Under the pieces are notes generated by a model that did not search any database, was not told the DNA's origin, and saw nothing but the letters and a program-made list of their open reading frames with translations. DNA of 64,000 nucleotides from Opitutales bacterium (GTDB lineage: Bacteria; Verrucomicrobiota; Verrucomicrobiia; Opitutales; JABSRG01): assembly GCA_028280845.1 (NCBI GenBank), contig JANQKZ010000038.1, positions 285,876-349,875 on the forward strand. Direction: 5' to 3'. The position numbers and the translations under genes were made by a program. This document shows, one piece after another, positions 42,622-52,429 of this stretch (the first letter of the stretch is position 1; every line of letters begins with the position of its first letter).

Positions 42622-43281
42622 TCACTCCAGCTCCATTACCCGGATATTTCGAAAGTAAATCGGCGCCCCCCCATGTTTCCCCTGGAAACCGATTTTCCCC
42701 GAGGTCGGCAGGGAGGCCGGGGCTTTGCTCAGCCAGGGAGGGACATCACTGCCATCCGGGTTGGTCTTGGCGCTCGTGAACTCACGCAGATCAAAGGTAT
42801 TCACCCGTTTTCCATTCAGGTGCACCGTAATCATGGGCCCGGAGCAGATGATGGTCATCTTGTTCCACTCGCCCGGCGGGTTCACGGCTCGGACATAGGC
42901 TGGCTGCCGCCCAAAAAAGGCCCCGCATTGCCAACTCTTATCCGCACTGGCCCATGTATCCGCGTAATCATCCGCAATTTGAATTTCCACGGAGTCGGTT
43001 ACCCAGTTGCTGGTATCGCTGGCATAGACAAAGACTCCACTGTTCGTCCCGGATTCTGTTTTAAATTCCAGCTGCAGAATAAAGTCATCATACTCCTCCA
43101 CGGACCAGATAATGCGGTCCTCCGAGGCCGTGATGACCCCATCCGCGTCCCGGGTCCATACCCCCTCGGGAAACTCAGCATTGGTCAAACCCTCATCGAA
43201 CAGGGGTTTGTCAGGAGTCCCTCCATGGAGAAATTGGAGCAGACAACAAAGCGGAAGACAAAGGCGGGGAGATAATTTCAT
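42622..43281 (-). CDS. DUF1080 (3-keto-disaccharide hydrolase) family secreted protein
   Basis: The 219-residue protein has a signal peptide (about 1-20) and one DUF1080 domain: EYDDFILQLEFKTESGTNSGVFVY, VEIQIADDY, GEWNKMTIICSGPMITVHLNGK, GKIGFQGKHGGAPIYFRNIRV. The family adopts a concanavalin-like fold and some members cleave 3-ketoglycosides. It is very abundant in Planctomycetes and Verrucomicrobia. No enzyme partner is adjacent. Confidence 0.88.
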   Translation of the reverse strand: MKLSPRLCLPLCCLLQFLHGGTPDKPLFDEGLTNAEFPEGVWTRDADGVITASEDRIIWSVEEYDDFILQLEFKTESGTNSGVFVYASDTSNWVTDSVEIQIADDYADTWASADKSWQCGAFFGRQPAYVRAVNPPGEWNKMTIICSGPMITVHLNGKRVNTFDLREFTSAKTNPDGSDVPPWLSKAPASLPTSGKIGFQGKHGGAPIYFRNIRVMELE

Positions 43282-43380
43282 AGGAGTTCAGTTCGTCGAA
43301 TTATGCGGGGATTCGCACTCCCAATCCAGTCGGACGTTGACCCTCGCGGCAAGCGAATAGGGTTATTTGAGTGACACCCG

Positions 43381-44013
43381 CTACAAGGCAGCCAACGCAT
43401 TCGGGCTGTCCGTGCTTAAAACCTCATCCAATACGGTTTTCAGAGAGTCCGGATTGACCATACCCACATACATTTTCTTTTTCGTCCCCCCACCATCAAA
43501 CACCACCGTAAAGGGAATCGATCCCATACCGCCCATGCGCTCGTAGAGCTCGAGGTCACCCACCCCTACCGGGAAATTGATATCCATTTGCCGGGCGGCT
43601 GTCTTTACCTGCTCCACCGGCCCCTCGTCCAGGGAGATCCCGACAAATTGTACCCCTTGAGCCCGGTAAGCCGACTGAATTTCGATCAGGTCTGGCATTT
43701 CTTCAATACAGGGTCCGCACCAGGTCGCCCAGAAATTCACCACCACCACTCGGCCTCGCAGGGTCTCATTACTGAGGGTTGCCCCTTCCAGAGTAGTCAG
43801 TTCCCATTGGGGCATATCCGCCGTAATGTGAGGGTTTGCGGATGCGGAAAGCGTTGCAGAGGAATCGCCTGGAAATGGATTAAAGGCCGCACAGGAACTG
43901 CAGTGAGCTAAACTCGTAACGGCTTTATAGGTTCCAAAGAGCCCTAAACAGCCCAGCAGCACCAAAGGAATCCATTTTTTTCGGGTTTGCTCCATCATCA
44001 AAGATCGGAGCAT
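43381..44013 (-). CDS. TlpA/ResA-like membrane-anchored thioredoxin
   Basis: The protein of up to 210 residues has an N-terminal membrane segment (about 14-30) and a TlpA-type domain with active site FWATWCGPC (C99, C102) and the cis-proline region GSIPFTVVF. It should act on the periplasmic side in thiol exchange, for example cytochrome c maturation or disulphide reduction. A CSSC pair (C38, C41) between anchor and domain is an extra. The starts at M6 or M7 are also possible. Confidence 0.87.
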   Translation of the reverse strand: MLRSLMMEQTRKKWIPLVLLGCLGLFGTYKAVTSLAHCSSCAAFNPFPGDSSATLSASANPHITADMPQWELTTLEGATLSNETLRGRVVVVNFWATWCGPCIEEMPDLIEIQSAYRAQGVQFVGISLDEGPVEQVKTAARQMDINFPVGVGDLELYERMGGMGSIPFTVVFDGGGTKKKMYVGMVNPDSLKTVLDEVLSTDSPNALAAL

Positions 44014-44068
44014 ACAGAAAGCGATTTATTCCGCCTCTCGGGGCGAAAAATGAGCCCGGGAAATTCGC

Positions 44069-44833
44069 CTAGCTCTGTTTCCCGATTGTGGACCTTAAGA
44101 TCCGGTCCATATCTTTGAGCACTTTCCGAGGACCCACGTAGTTCCCATTCACATAGCTATCCGAGATGACTTTGCCGGTGTGGTCCACAAAGACCAGGCA
44201 GGGAATACCATCCCCGCCAAACTGGTTCATCTGCGGGCTCTTCCGTGCCACATCGTAATCCACCGCAGGCCAATTCATTTTGTATTCCGACATATACCGG
44301 TGCATTTCCTTCGGACTCCGGTCGGCGCTCACAAAGACGATTTCAAAGTCAGCCCCCTGCTGTTTCATGCGATCGTAGAATTTGACCAGCTCCGGCGTGA
44401 ACCCTTTGCAGGGGGGGCACCAATGGGCCGAATAATAAAATGCATAATATTTCGGGGTCGCACTCATGCTGAGGGGCGCTTTGGCAAATGAAGTGCCGCC
44501 GCCCGGACGCACCAGATGCGGAGAGACCAGTTTGGCGATGGGAGACTCGGACAAACGGATCCCCGATTCCGCTGACATCACCTTCTGTTTGGCTTCGATC
44601 TTTCGCTCTCTCCACCCTTCCAGGTAAGCCTGGTCTGCAGGAGACAGGGCCGCAATCGGAAATTTAAAGGAGGATCCTGTCAGTGTTGTGAAAAAAGCAT
44701 GATCGCCAATGACCCCGGTAAGCTGAGCTTTGATCACTTCACCCTTTACGTTGGTCCACTCCCGGGTTTCTGCGGACAGGAATGAAAAACAAATGGAAAC
44801 CAGAAAAAGGAACATCACAAAACTGCGTTTCAT
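44069..44833 (-). CDS. SHD1 plus nucleoredoxin-like thioredoxin protein, secreted
   Basis: This 254-residue protein has a signal peptide (1-21), an SHD1-like module (about 22-77; REWTNVKGEVIKAQLTGV ... FPIAALSPADQAYL), and a thioredoxin domain of the tryparedoxin/nucleoredoxin type with YYSAHWCPPCKGF (C139, C142). SHD1-thioredoxin combinations are characteristic of Planctomycetes-Verrucomicrobia. Likely a periplasmic thiol oxidoreductase. The leader upstream contains a hairpin with a U-tract (44871-44895). Confidence 0.85.
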   Translation of the reverse strand: MKRSFVMFLFLVSICFSFLSAETREWTNVKGEVIKAQLTGVIGDHAFFTTLTGSSFKFPIAALSPADQAYLEGWRERKIEAKQKVMSAESGIRLSESPIAKLVSPHLVRPGGGTSFAKAPLSMSATPKYYAFYYSAHWCPPCKGFTPELVKFYDRMKQQGADFEIVFVSADRSPKEMHRYMSEYKMNWPAVDYDVARKSPQMNQFGGDGIPCLVFVDHTGKVISDSYVNGNYVGPRKVLKDMDRILRSTIGKQS

Positions 44834-44870
44834 AACCCCTTATCCTACCTGAATTCATGAAATTCAAAAG

Positions 44871-44895
44871 AAAAACCCCAAGGTCCGGGGTTTTT
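44871..44895. terminator. Hairpin with flanking A and T tracts in a divergent spacer
   Basis: AAAAACCCC (44871-44879) and GGGGTTTTT (44887-44895) form a perfect 9-bp stem, giving a terminator shape on both strands. On the minus strand it precedes the thioredoxin-like gene (start 44833) by 37 bp, and no gene ends here. It may be a leader attenuator or the relic of a lost gene. Confidence 0.55.
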
Positions 44896-45108
44896 AAATT
44901 GTATGACTTCCGCCAAATTCGACGCCTGAAGAAAAGTCCTGTCCCGTTTTCATGCTAAATCCCAGTTGAACATGAGGAGAAGATTTTGGGAGAGTACAGC
45001 TATCCCGGAGCACATGGCAAAATCTCCACATGGCGAGCCGATGCCCGTGCTCCCCATCCCCTAACATACTTTTTTGAATTCCCCCCGAACCCCTCTGCGA
45101 GTAAAACC

Positions 45109-45843
45109 ATGCCCATGTCCCTGTCCGATCAATTTCTTGAAAAAGTCTCCCAGCTCCAGCAGGAGGTAGCCACCGCAAATCGGTCCACGATCCATGAGCT
45201 CGGTCAGCTCATCGGAGAGTCCATCGCCCGGGATGGCGTCCTCCACTTGTTCGGGAGCGGCCACAGTCAGATTATTGCGACGGAAATGGAGCGTCGGGCC
45301 GGTGGTCTCGTTCCGGTCAGCTCCATCGATGACCCCTCGGCCGGTTGGGCAGAGCAGGTCGCCGGTTTCGGAGAAAAGTTATTTGATCGCTACGCCTACC
45401 GCTACAATGCCCAGCCCGGCGAATATGTGGTCGTCATTTCGAACTCGGGAAAAAACGCCAGCCCGCTGGAAGTCGCATGGACGGCAAAAGCGCTCGGGTT
45501 CAAAGTCATTGCCCTGACGAGCTTGACCATGTCGAAGCAGGCCAAAAGCCTCCATTCCTCGGGCCAACGCCTATTCGAAATGGCGGACTTTGTTCTGGAT
45601 AATGGCGGCATCCCGGGGGACGCTGCCCTGGAACTGCCTGACAGCCCGCTCAAGGTAGGTCCCACCTCCACCATGACCGGAGCGCTCCTTCTGAACATGC
45701 TCCATGTCGAGGTGATTGATACCCTGGTCCAGGCTGAGGTGGACCCTCTCCCCATCTACATCAGCCAGAACCTTCCCCACGGCGCCGAGCACAACCGCCA
45801 GATGGGTCTCAAATACCGGCACCGCATTCGGAGGCCTATCTGA
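45109..45843 (+). CDS. SIS-domain protein of the UPF0309 family
   Basis: Starting from the ATG at 45109 gives 244 residues that align across the UPF0309 family ([78 protein letters not shown]). The open frame extends to 44986, but the first 41 codons have no family similarity. SIS domains bind phosphosugars, and the family is often found in sugar catabolic loci. The partner sugar is unknown. Confidence 0.85.
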   Translation: MPMSLSDQFLEKVSQLQQEVATANRSTIHELGQLIGESIARDGVLHLFGSGHSQIIATEMERRAGGLVPVSSIDDPSAGWAEQVAGFGEKLFDRYAYRYNAQPGEYVVVISNSGKNASPLEVAWTAKALGFKVIALTSLTMSKQAKSLHSSGQRLFEMADFVLDNGGIPGDAALELPDSPLKVGPTSTMTGALLLNMLHVEVIDTLVQAEVDPLPIYISQNLPHGAEHNRQMGLKYRHRIRRPI

Positions 45844-45919
45844 TCGAGAGCTGTGAATTGTGAATGTAAAATGGGGGATATTAGAATTTCCAGTCCACAC
45901 ACACAGCTCACACTTTCCC

Positions 45920-47599
45920 CTACTTCCCCTTCCCCCACGAATCGCGGAGGGCGACCGTCCGGTTAAATACTGGTTTTCCCGGTTGGGAGTCTACCGAATC
46001 TACGCAGAAATAGCCTTTACGTTCAAACTGCACAATTACTCCGGGTTCGGCCTCAGCCAAGCTGGGCTCCACTACGGCCTCAATTGTTTGCACGGATTCC
46101 GGATTGATTCCATCGTGCCAATTGGCTCCTTCCTCTACCTTTAAGGGTTCTTCTACACAGAACAGGCGGTCGTAGATCCGGGTTTCACAACGAATTCCTT
46201 TTTCAGCCGAGACCCAGTGGATAGTCCCTTTCACCTTGCGATTGTCGGGGGTTCCTCCGCCTCGAGACTCGGGATCATAAGTCGCATGGATCTCGATAAC
46301 CTTCCCAGATTCATCTTTGATGAAGTCCGTACACGTGACGTAGTAGGCATACTTCAGGCGCACTTCACGGCCGGGCCCCATGCGGAAAAACTTCTTTGGG
46401 GGGTCCTCCATGAAATCGTCCCGCTCAATGAATAGCTCCCGCGAGAAGGGGACCTTCCGGGTTCCCGCTTCAGGCTCCTCCGGGTTGTTGACCGCATCCA
46501 TCTCCTCAACTTGTCCCTCAGGATAATTGGTTATCACGAGTTTGACCGGATCCAGCACGCCCATCACCCGGGGTGCCTTTTTATTCAGATCCTGCCGCAC
46601 ATGGTGCTCGAGCAGGGAGTAGTCGGACAGGCTATTAAACTTGGTCACACCCACTTCCGCCAGGAAGTGTTTGATCGCATCGGGCGTATACCCACGCCGT
46701 CGCATCCCCCGCAGGGTGGGCATGCGAGGATCATCCCAACCGGACACCCTGCCCTCTTCGACCAGCGCGCGCAGGTACCGCTTGCTCATCACCACATAAT
46801 TGATGTTCAAGCGCGCAAACTCGCGTTGCTTCGAAGGAAAGACCTCACAGTGCTCAATGACCCAATCGTAGAGCGGTCGGTGGTTCTCAAATTCAAGGCT
46901 ACAGAGCGAATGTGTAATCCCTTCAATCGCGTCGGACAGGGGATGGGCGAAATCATACATGGGATAGATGACCCAGGCGTCCCCCGTCCGATGGTGGATG
47001 GCACGCTTGATCCGATAGAGGGCCGGGTCCCGCATGTGGATGTTCGACGAATTCATGTCGATCTTGGCCCGCAGGACGCAATGTCCATCCTCAAACTCAC
47101 CGGCCCGCATCCGGGCGAATAAATCCAGATTCTCTTCTACACTCCGATCCCGGTAGGGACTCAGACGACCCGGTTCAGTGGGGGTCCGGCGATAGTCATT
47201 CCAGGTCTCCTGATCCAGATCGCAGACGTAGGCTTTACCGTCTTTGATCAGCTTCACCGCGGCCTCATAAATTTGCTCATAGTAATCGGAGGCAAAGTAC
47301 AGATGGTCGCCCCAATCATACCCGAGCCACTTGATGTCTTCGATGATGGCCTGTTCATACTCGACATCCTCCGCCTCCGGGTTGGTGTCGTCCATCCGCA
47401 GGTGAGTCTGTCCCCCAAAATCATTTGCCAGGCTGAAGTTGATCCAGATCGCTTTTGCACTGCCGATGTGGAGGTAGCCGTTGGGTTCCGGGGGAAAGCG
47501 GGTCACCACCCGACCTCCATGCAAGCCGGCAGCTACATCCTCTTCGATGATCTGCTTTATAAAATGGCTAGGTTTCGATATTGCTGCGTCGTCGCTCAT
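45920..47599 (-). CDS. glnS: Glutaminyl-tRNA synthetase
   Basis: This 559-residue class I synthetase has the HIGH-type signature in [15 protein letters not shown] (HIGS 44-47) and the KMSKS loop as VVMSKRYL. The C-terminal anticodon-binding beta barrels follow ([30 protein letters not shown]). The sequence [13 protein letters not shown] and the beta-barrel pair assign it to GlnRS rather than GluRS. Length is as expected. It charges tRNA-Gln directly, so the amidotransferase route is not needed for Gln. Confidence 0.95.
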   Translation of the reverse strand: MSDDAAISKPSHFIKQIIEEDVAAGLHGGRVVTRFPPEPNGYLHIGSAKAIWINFSLANDFGGQTHLRMDDTNPEAEDVEYEQAIIEDIKWLGYDWGDHLYFASDYYEQIYEAAVKLIKDGKAYVCDLDQETWNDYRRTPTEPGRLSPYRDRSVEENLDLFARMRAGEFEDGHCVLRAKIDMNSSNIHMRDPALYRIKRAIHHRTGDAWVIYPMYDFAHPLSDAIEGITHSLCSLEFENHRPLYDWVIEHCEVFPSKQREFARLNINYVVMSKRYLRALVEEGRVSGWDDPRMPTLRGMRRRGYTPDAIKHFLAEVGVTKFNSLSDYSLLEHHVRQDLNKKAPRVMGVLDPVKLVITNYPEGQVEEMDAVNNPEEPEAGTRKVPFSRELFIERDDFMEDPPKKFFRMGPGREVRLKYAYYVTCTDFIKDESGKVIEIHATYDPESRGGGTPDNRKVKGTIHWVSAEKGIRCETRIYDRLFCVEEPLKVEEGANWHDGINPESVQTIEAVVEPSLAEAEPGVIVQFERKGYFCVDSVDSQPGKPVFNRTVALRDSWGKGK

Positions 47600-47698
47600 G
47601 AAAGATTCCTCTACTCAAAAGATGAGAGCTTTTCACCTCCACGCTCATTCCAGCAATTCAAAAATAGGATGAATCGCCACGAACCCTGAGTTGAGGTG

Positions 47699-48688
47699 CT
47701 ACTGCGGAAATATAGAGGACTCCAATATGAATAATGGGGCCAGGCTGTCAAAGTAGGCATCCACCGCCCCCCTGAGGAAAATAAAATATAGCACTGCCCC
47801 CAGCGCCAGCATTGGACCAAAGGGCACCTGCACCCCAAACCTTAACTCCTCTCCCTCGTCGTCTCCCGGCGTAGAATTCGAAGCTGGATCCTCTCCACCC
47901 TTTTCTTTTTCCTCCCCACTCTCATGATTAACTCCACCATCGGAGCCCTTCCCTTGAAAGAGCATGAGCGGTATCAGAAAGAGTGTACCAATAAAGGCCC
48001 CGCCAAAAAGGGAAAACAATGCCCCTTGCCAGCCACAAAAGGCCCCGATCCCCCCCAGCAACTTCCAGTCTCCCTCCCCCATCGCAGGCTTTTGGAGCGC
48101 CACTTCGGCCAGGGTCCCGATCCAGTAGATCACGGCAGTTCCAATGAGGAGCCCGATCATTCCGGTTAATCCGGCTACCATATGTCCCACAATCCCAGCT
48201 TCGCGCACGCCATGCAAATCCGGAAAGGCAAAGCTGGCTATCACCCCCACCCCCGCAAGCCCAATCGAGAAACGGTCCGGAATGATCATGTGGTCCAAGT
48301 CAATAAAAGTCGCCGGGATCAACATCGCCACCAGGACCATACCGGCCAGGGCAAGGACAATGGAGTGCTCCACCAGCAGGACCCAGGAACAGAGGAATAG
48401 GCAGGCCGTCATGAATTCCACCATCGGGTAGCGGAAACTGATCGGCGACCGTTCACCTCTCGATTTTCCACCCAGGATGAACCAGCTCAAAATGGGAATA
48501 TTGTCATACCAGGCGATTTTTTCTCCCGTGTTGAGATCATGCGATCCGGGGTGAACCACCGACATACCTTTCGGTATCCGAAAAATACATACATTGAGGA
48601 AACTCCCGACACAGGCACCCAGCAGGAAAAAGAAAGACGGGAAAAACCAGGGCAGGTTCTCATGAACATATAAATAGTCTTCTAGCAT
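47699..48688 (-). CDS. Type IV prepilin peptidase (A24), cysteine-less N-terminal domain
   Basis: The 329-residue polytopic protein has the A24 motifs with catalytic aspartates in FIDLDHMIIPD and GEGDWKLLG. The N-terminal methylase region is recognisable (GSFLNVCIFRIPKGMSVVHPGS, WYDNIPILSWFILGGKSRG, ISFRYPMVE), but the two CxxC pairs that normally bind zinc are replaced (HPGS and GKSRGERS). An acidic insertion of about 40 residues (ESGEEKEKGGED) lies before the last helix. It processes type IV pilin-like leaders at the inner membrane. Confidence 0.88.
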   Translation of the reverse strand: MLEDYLYVHENLPWFFPSFFFLLGACVGSFLNVCIFRIPKGMSVVHPGSHDLNTGEKIAWYDNIPILSWFILGGKSRGERSPISFRYPMVEFMTACLFLCSWVLLVEHSIVLALAGMVLVAMLIPATFIDLDHMIIPDRFSIGLAGVGVIASFAFPDLHGVREAGIVGHMVAGLTGMIGLLIGTAVIYWIGTLAEVALQKPAMGEGDWKLLGGIGAFCGWQGALFSLFGGAFIGTLFLIPLMLFQGKGSDGGVNHESGEEKEKGGEDPASNSTPGDDEGEELRFGVQVPFGPMLALGAVLYFIFLRGAVDAYFDSLAPLFILESSIFPQ

Positions 48689-48714
48689 AAAGGTAGTTCC
48701 GTCGTCTTGATGAT

Positions 48715-49656
48715 TCAGCCCCCCATATTGAGCTCGGCCCGCGCGGCCGCTTCCATCGCTGTAACCGTGACCGGAACCTGCGTCCAGATTTCCAGGGAAC
48801 GCGCCCCTTGCTGAATGAGCATCGAGAGCCCGTTGGCCACTCGCATCCCCCTTTGCATTCCTATCTTCATCAAACGCGTAACCCGGGGATTGTAAATCAT
48901 ATCATAAAGCGCAGCTTCATTTGAAAAGGAGTTCAGATCCAACGGCAGTGAGTCTTCCGGTTTTAAACCACTCGACGTGGCCTGAATGATGAGGGCCTTT
49001 TCAGGAAGATCTTCAGGTGGGGATTTAAAGAGAAAGGACCGGACCCGCTCATCATTCCCTATCGCCTGGAGCAGCGAATCCAATCGTCCTTGCGACCGAT
49101 TTCCAATCCACAGGGACCGGCAGCCATCTTTCAGGCATTGAAAGGCCGCCGCCCGGGCTGCTCCGCCCGCTCCCAGGAGGACGATATCACTATCGGCCAG
49201 CCGTTGCCCCAAATCGGTATAAATCCCGGTTCGCAAACCCCAACCATCCGTATTGAAACCACGGTAGCCCCGGTCAGTCAGGACCAGCGTGTTCACGGCC
49301 CCCATCGATACCGCTTCGGGATCAATATCCTGAATGAGATCGAGCACCTGGATTTTATGCGGCAGGGTCAGATTGAGCCCGTAGAATCCCTTTTCCCGAA
49401 AAAGCGGTAACGCTTCGGCAAAGGCCTCATGCGGAATTTCAAAACGGGTATAACGCCAGGTCGCATATTCCGGAAAGCGCTGCATGATCACCTGCAGGGC
49501 TGCATTGTGCATGGCCGGACTAATCGAGTGCTTCACCGGATACCCCACTACGGCTAACCAGACACCTGCTTTATCCCACGACCGCAGATCCTCTAAGGTA
49601 TAGACAGGCCGGGAATCAGGATTGCTCCTGCTGTCGGTAGGTGGATTCAAACTCAT
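48715..49656 (-). CDS. aroE: Shikimate dehydrogenase
   Basis: This enzyme reduces 3-dehydroshikimate with NADPH in the aromatic amino acid pathway. Visible motifs are VVGYPVKHSISPAMHNAAL, the substrate loop NLTLPHKIQV with catalytic Lys, GAVNTLV, FNTDGWG, the NADP motif LLGAGGAARAAAFQ and GLSMLIQQGA near the end. I place the start at 49656 (M18 of the longest frame, which begins at 49707); even so it overlaps the end of the upstream SirB1-like gene by 41 bp. Residues before VYTLEDL are not conserved. Confidence 0.9.
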   Translation of the reverse strand: MSLNPPTDSRSNPDSRPVYTLEDLRSWDKAGVWLAVVGYPVKHSISPAMHNAALQVIMQRFPEYATWRYTRFEIPHEAFAEALPLFREKGFYGLNLTLPHKIQVLDLIQDIDPEAVSMGAVNTLVLTDRGYRGFNTDGWGLRTGIYTDLGQRLADSDIVLLGAGGAARAAAFQCLKDGCRSLWIGNRSQGRLDSLLQAIGNDERVRSFLFKSPPEDLPEKALIIQATSSGLKPEDSLPLDLNSFSNEAALYDMIYNPRVTRLMKIGMQRGMRVANGLSMLIQQGARSLEIWTQVPVTVTAMEAAARAELNMGG

Positions 49657-50485
49657 CAACAAATTTGGAGAAGAGCCGGACTTTCGACTCATTGTTTTCT
49701 GCTGCATACTGGTTGACCAGGTTCCGGCAGCAACGACAAAGCACCTCTCCTACCGTGGAAGGTTGCAGGAACGCATTCGCATCTTCTCCATAATTTGCGT
49801 AAACTAGGTTGCGGACATCATCCATGGTCCGGAAACAACCTCTTTCAAAAGCATCAATATAAAAAGGTTCAAGCCCCTCAAAACAACCGACCATAAACCG
49901 GCCCGGGACCCCAATCGGCTCCAACTGTAAGTTACAGCGCTGAGCGACGAGGATATAGAGGATACTTAACGAAATGGGTATCCCCCGACGCCGATCTATG
50001 ACTCGGGAAAGAAAACTGTTCTCAGGGTTATAAAAGTTATCCACATCCCCTCGGAACCCATATTCATGAAAAAGCACCCGGTTGATAACCTTACATTTTT
50101 CTATGGGGCTCCCCGGCAAAACCATAATTTCCCGGCAGCGGGTTCCGATCTTATCCAGAAAGAGACACATCTCGGTGACATCCAGCTTGGGGTACACCGT
50201 CCGGTCCAGCATGAGACAGCCCGACTGCAATTCATAATTGAACGACTGGATGAAATTTGAAAATCCTTCGACCGTATCGTCTCCGCCCATTTCCTGTAAC
50301 AACACCTTCGCATGGGTGGCCAGGATCCGGTTTTGTCCGTTAGCCACACGCTTGAGAAAGGCGGCCCCCGCATCCCCGTAGCGCTCCAGTTCCTTGATCA
50401 CCGCTTCGCGGACAAGGATATTTTCGTCATCCAGGAGTCGTTCCAGAGCGGCTTCCTTTTCAGGACTGAGGCCGATTACATTCAC
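49616..50485 (-). CDS. SirB1 family transglutaminase-like protein
   Basis: The 289-residue cytosolic protein has an N-terminal helical repeat part (about 1-75, with NILVREAVIKELERYGDAG, HEAT-like) and a SirB1/transglutaminase-like domain (about 80-230). The typical block FHEYGFRGDVDNFYNPENSFLSRVIDRRRGIPISLSILY is broken here for length but is clear between residues 140 and 185. Its catalytic role is uncertain in this family. The downstream aroE overlaps its 3' end, indicating an operon. Confidence 0.82.
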   Translation of the reverse strand: MNVIGLSPEKEAALERLLDDENILVREAVIKELERYGDAGAAFLKRVANGQNRILATHAKVLLQEMGGDDTVEGFSNFIQSFNYELQSGCLMLDRTVYPKLDVTEMCLFLDKIGTRCREIMVLPGSPIEKCKVINRVLFHEYGFRGDVDNFYNPENSFLSRVIDRRRGIPISLSILYILVAQRCNLQLEPIGVPGRFMVGCFEGLEPFYIDAFERGCFRTMDDVRNLVYANYGEDANAFLQPSTVGEVLCRCCRNLVNQYAAENNESKVRLFSKFVDEFESTYRQQEQS

Positions 50486-50525
50486 GGTAGAAATTCAAAC
50501 AGCTAGGAATTTCCGGGCAATCCTC

Positions 50526-50546
50526 AAAACCCATTCAACGGGTTTT
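50526..50546 (-). terminator. Probable intrinsic terminator after yggS
   Basis: AAAACCC (50526-50532) and GGGTTTT (50540-50546) form a 7-bp stem with a 7-base loop between yggS (ending 50743) and the SirB1-like gene (starting 50485). On the minus strand the U-tract is only four bases; on the + strand a longer T-rich run follows but no gene ends there. Confidence 0.45.
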
Positions 50547-50742
50547 ATTTCTTTTTTTAATGATTCGTGAGTTTCAGATATCATCCCGCTGAAGCCGGGA
50601 AGGATATCTCAATGACCCAGCACCAAGGAAGAATCCAACCCTCCAACAACATAAGCCTTTGGGATGTGCGATTTGAGCGCTCCTTGGCAATTGGACCTTG
50701 GACTTGGGTTAGCTTTCAAATCTCTGTTTTGAGATTTTGAAA

Positions 50743-51447
50743 TTACTTCTGCTCTCTCGGACCATACAGGGCTGTCCCCACCCGTATCATCGTGCTCCCC
50801 GCTGCAATGGCGTGGTCCAGGTCGCCGGTCATGCCCATGCTTAATTCAGCAAGGGGAGTCCCCTGTTTCTCAGCCAGATTATCACGCAATTCCCGCAACC
50901 GGAAAAAACACTGCCGAGCCACATCGGGATCGTCCGAAAGGGGGGCGATCGTCATCAACCCGTCCAATTCCAGAAATTCACAGCCCAGGCCAGTTTCCAC
51001 CAGAGGTTCCACAGCGTCGCAGGAAACTCCAAATTTTGCCGGGTCATCGCCCGCATTCACCTGGATGAGAACGGGAAGCCGACGCCCGGCCTCTCCCGCC
51101 AGGCGGTTTAGGCGTTCCAACAGCTTCCGGGAATCCACGGATTGTACCCGGGAGAAATGAGCCACGGCGAGCTTGGCCTTATTGCTTTGTAAATGGCCGA
51201 TCAACTCCCATCGCAGGCCTTCGGGCTTATTCGGGTGCTCGATCTTATCCACGGCCTCCTGGATGCGGTTCTCCCCTACCGCCTGAAATCCGAAGGCATG
51301 CGCATAGCGGGCAGCCTCGATCGGATTGGTTTTCGTCACAGGTAAAACCCTTACCGCACGGGGATCCCTCCCCACATTCGCACAGGATAGATTTACCCGC
51401 TCTAGGATTGCCTTAGCATTTTCGCGAAATTTTTCGAAAGAAATCAC
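50743..51447 (-). CDS. yggS: YggS/PLPBP family pyridoxal phosphate homeostasis protein
   Basis: This 234-residue protein matches the alanine-racemase-like barrel family of PLP-binding proteins: LPVTKTNP with the PLP lysine K39, FGENRIQE-type GENRIQEAVDKI, WELIGHLQSNKAK, SMGMTGDLDHAIAAGSTMIRVGTALYG. It keeps PLP homeostasis and has no known catalytic activity. Transcribed divergently from the LysR-type gene at 51515 across an AT-rich gap of 67 bp. Confidence 0.93.
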   Translation of the reverse strand: MISFEKFRENAKAILERVNLSCANVGRDPRAVRVLPVTKTNPIEAARYAHAFGFQAVGENRIQEAVDKIEHPNKPEGLRWELIGHLQSNKAKLAVAHFSRVQSVDSRKLLERLNRLAGEAGRRLPVLIQVNAGDDPAKFGVSCDAVEPLVETGLGCEFLELDGLMTIAPLSDDPDVARQCFFRLRELRDNLAEKQGTPLAELSMGMTGDLDHAIAAGSTMIRVGTALYGPREQK

Positions 51448-51514
51448 TTTATTTTATTAGAAAAAATGAATAAAAATTTGAAATCACATTAGGTAATTTT
51501 ATATATAGGTCACA

Positions 51515-52429
51515 ATGCATATCGAAAATCTGAAGATATTCTCAGATTTGGTGGAAAGTGAGAGCTTCTCTCGTGCCGCCAAACTCAACGGAATTACTCA
51601 GTCCGCGGTGAGTCAACAGCTGCGGGCTATGGAAAAGCATTTTAACGTTCTCATTGTCGATCGTAGCCAGAAGCAGTTTCGCCTCACTCGCGAAGGAAGC
51701 AAACTTTATGAATCTTCCAAGGAAATTCTGCATCTGTATGAAAAGCTGAACTCCGAGCTGCAGGAGATGAAGAAGGTCATCAGTGGAACCATCCACATCT
51801 CTACCATATACAGTATTGGGCTTCACGAGTTGCCACCCTATATTAAAAAGTTTCTCCAGGAGTTTCCTGACGTCAATGTCCGGGTGGAGTATCGCCGAAG
51901 CAACCTCGTGTACGAAGACATCATGCACAACAGCGTGGACTTGGGGCTGGTGGCTTACCCCTCCAAAATGCGTCAGCTGGAAACGATCCCCTTTGCCGAA
52001 GACGAACTCGTTCTGATCGCCGCTCCCTCGAGCGAGGTTGCCAAAAAACGCTCCCTTGACCTCGCCGAACTGAAGGGGCATCGCCTCGTCGGCTTTGATT
52101 CTGATATCCCCACCCGGAAAGCAACCGATCAAATCTTTAAGGAAGCTAACCTCGACATAGAGCCTTCCATGGAATTCGACAACATTGAAACCGTGAAACG
52201 CGCCGTTGAGATTGACGCCGGCATCGCCATTGTGCCCGCTGCCACCGTCAAGCAGGAGGTCAAACAAGGTCTGCTCAAATCCATCCCTCTGTCCGGCACC
52301 CCGATAAAACGACCGCTTGCCATCATTCACCGCAAAGGCCGGGTCCTCACCCCCGCGATGAAGAAGTTTATTGCCATGCTGTCGGGGAAATCCCTCAAAG
52401 CCGTGAGCACCAACGGGACCACCCCATAA
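51515..52429 (+). CDS. LysR-family transcriptional regulator
   Basis: The 304-residue protein has a LysR winged HTH at the N-terminus (FSRAAKLNGITQSAVSQQLRAMEKHF) and a two-lobed effector domain (GTIHISTIYSIGLHELPPYIKKF ... IDAGIAIVPAATV). The general type resembles CysB/CbbR-like regulators. It is divergent from yggS and lies upstream of the Rieske-fusion genes in the same orientation, but a 534-bp structured spacer separates them. Target genes are not evident. Confidence 0.9.
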   Translation: MHIENLKIFSDLVESESFSRAAKLNGITQSAVSQQLRAMEKHFNVLIVDRSQKQFRLTREGSKLYESSKEILHLYEKLNSELQEMKKVISGTIHISTIYSIGLHELPPYIKKFLQEFPDVNVRVEYRRSNLVYEDIMHNSVDLGLVAYPSKMRQLETIPFAEDELVLIAAPSSEVAKKRSLDLAELKGHRLVGFDSDIPTRKATDQIFKEANLDIEPSMEFDNIETVKRAVEIDAGIAIVPAATVKQEVKQGLLKSIPLSGTPIKRPLAIIHRKGRVLTPAMKKFIAMLSGKSLKAVSTNGTTP

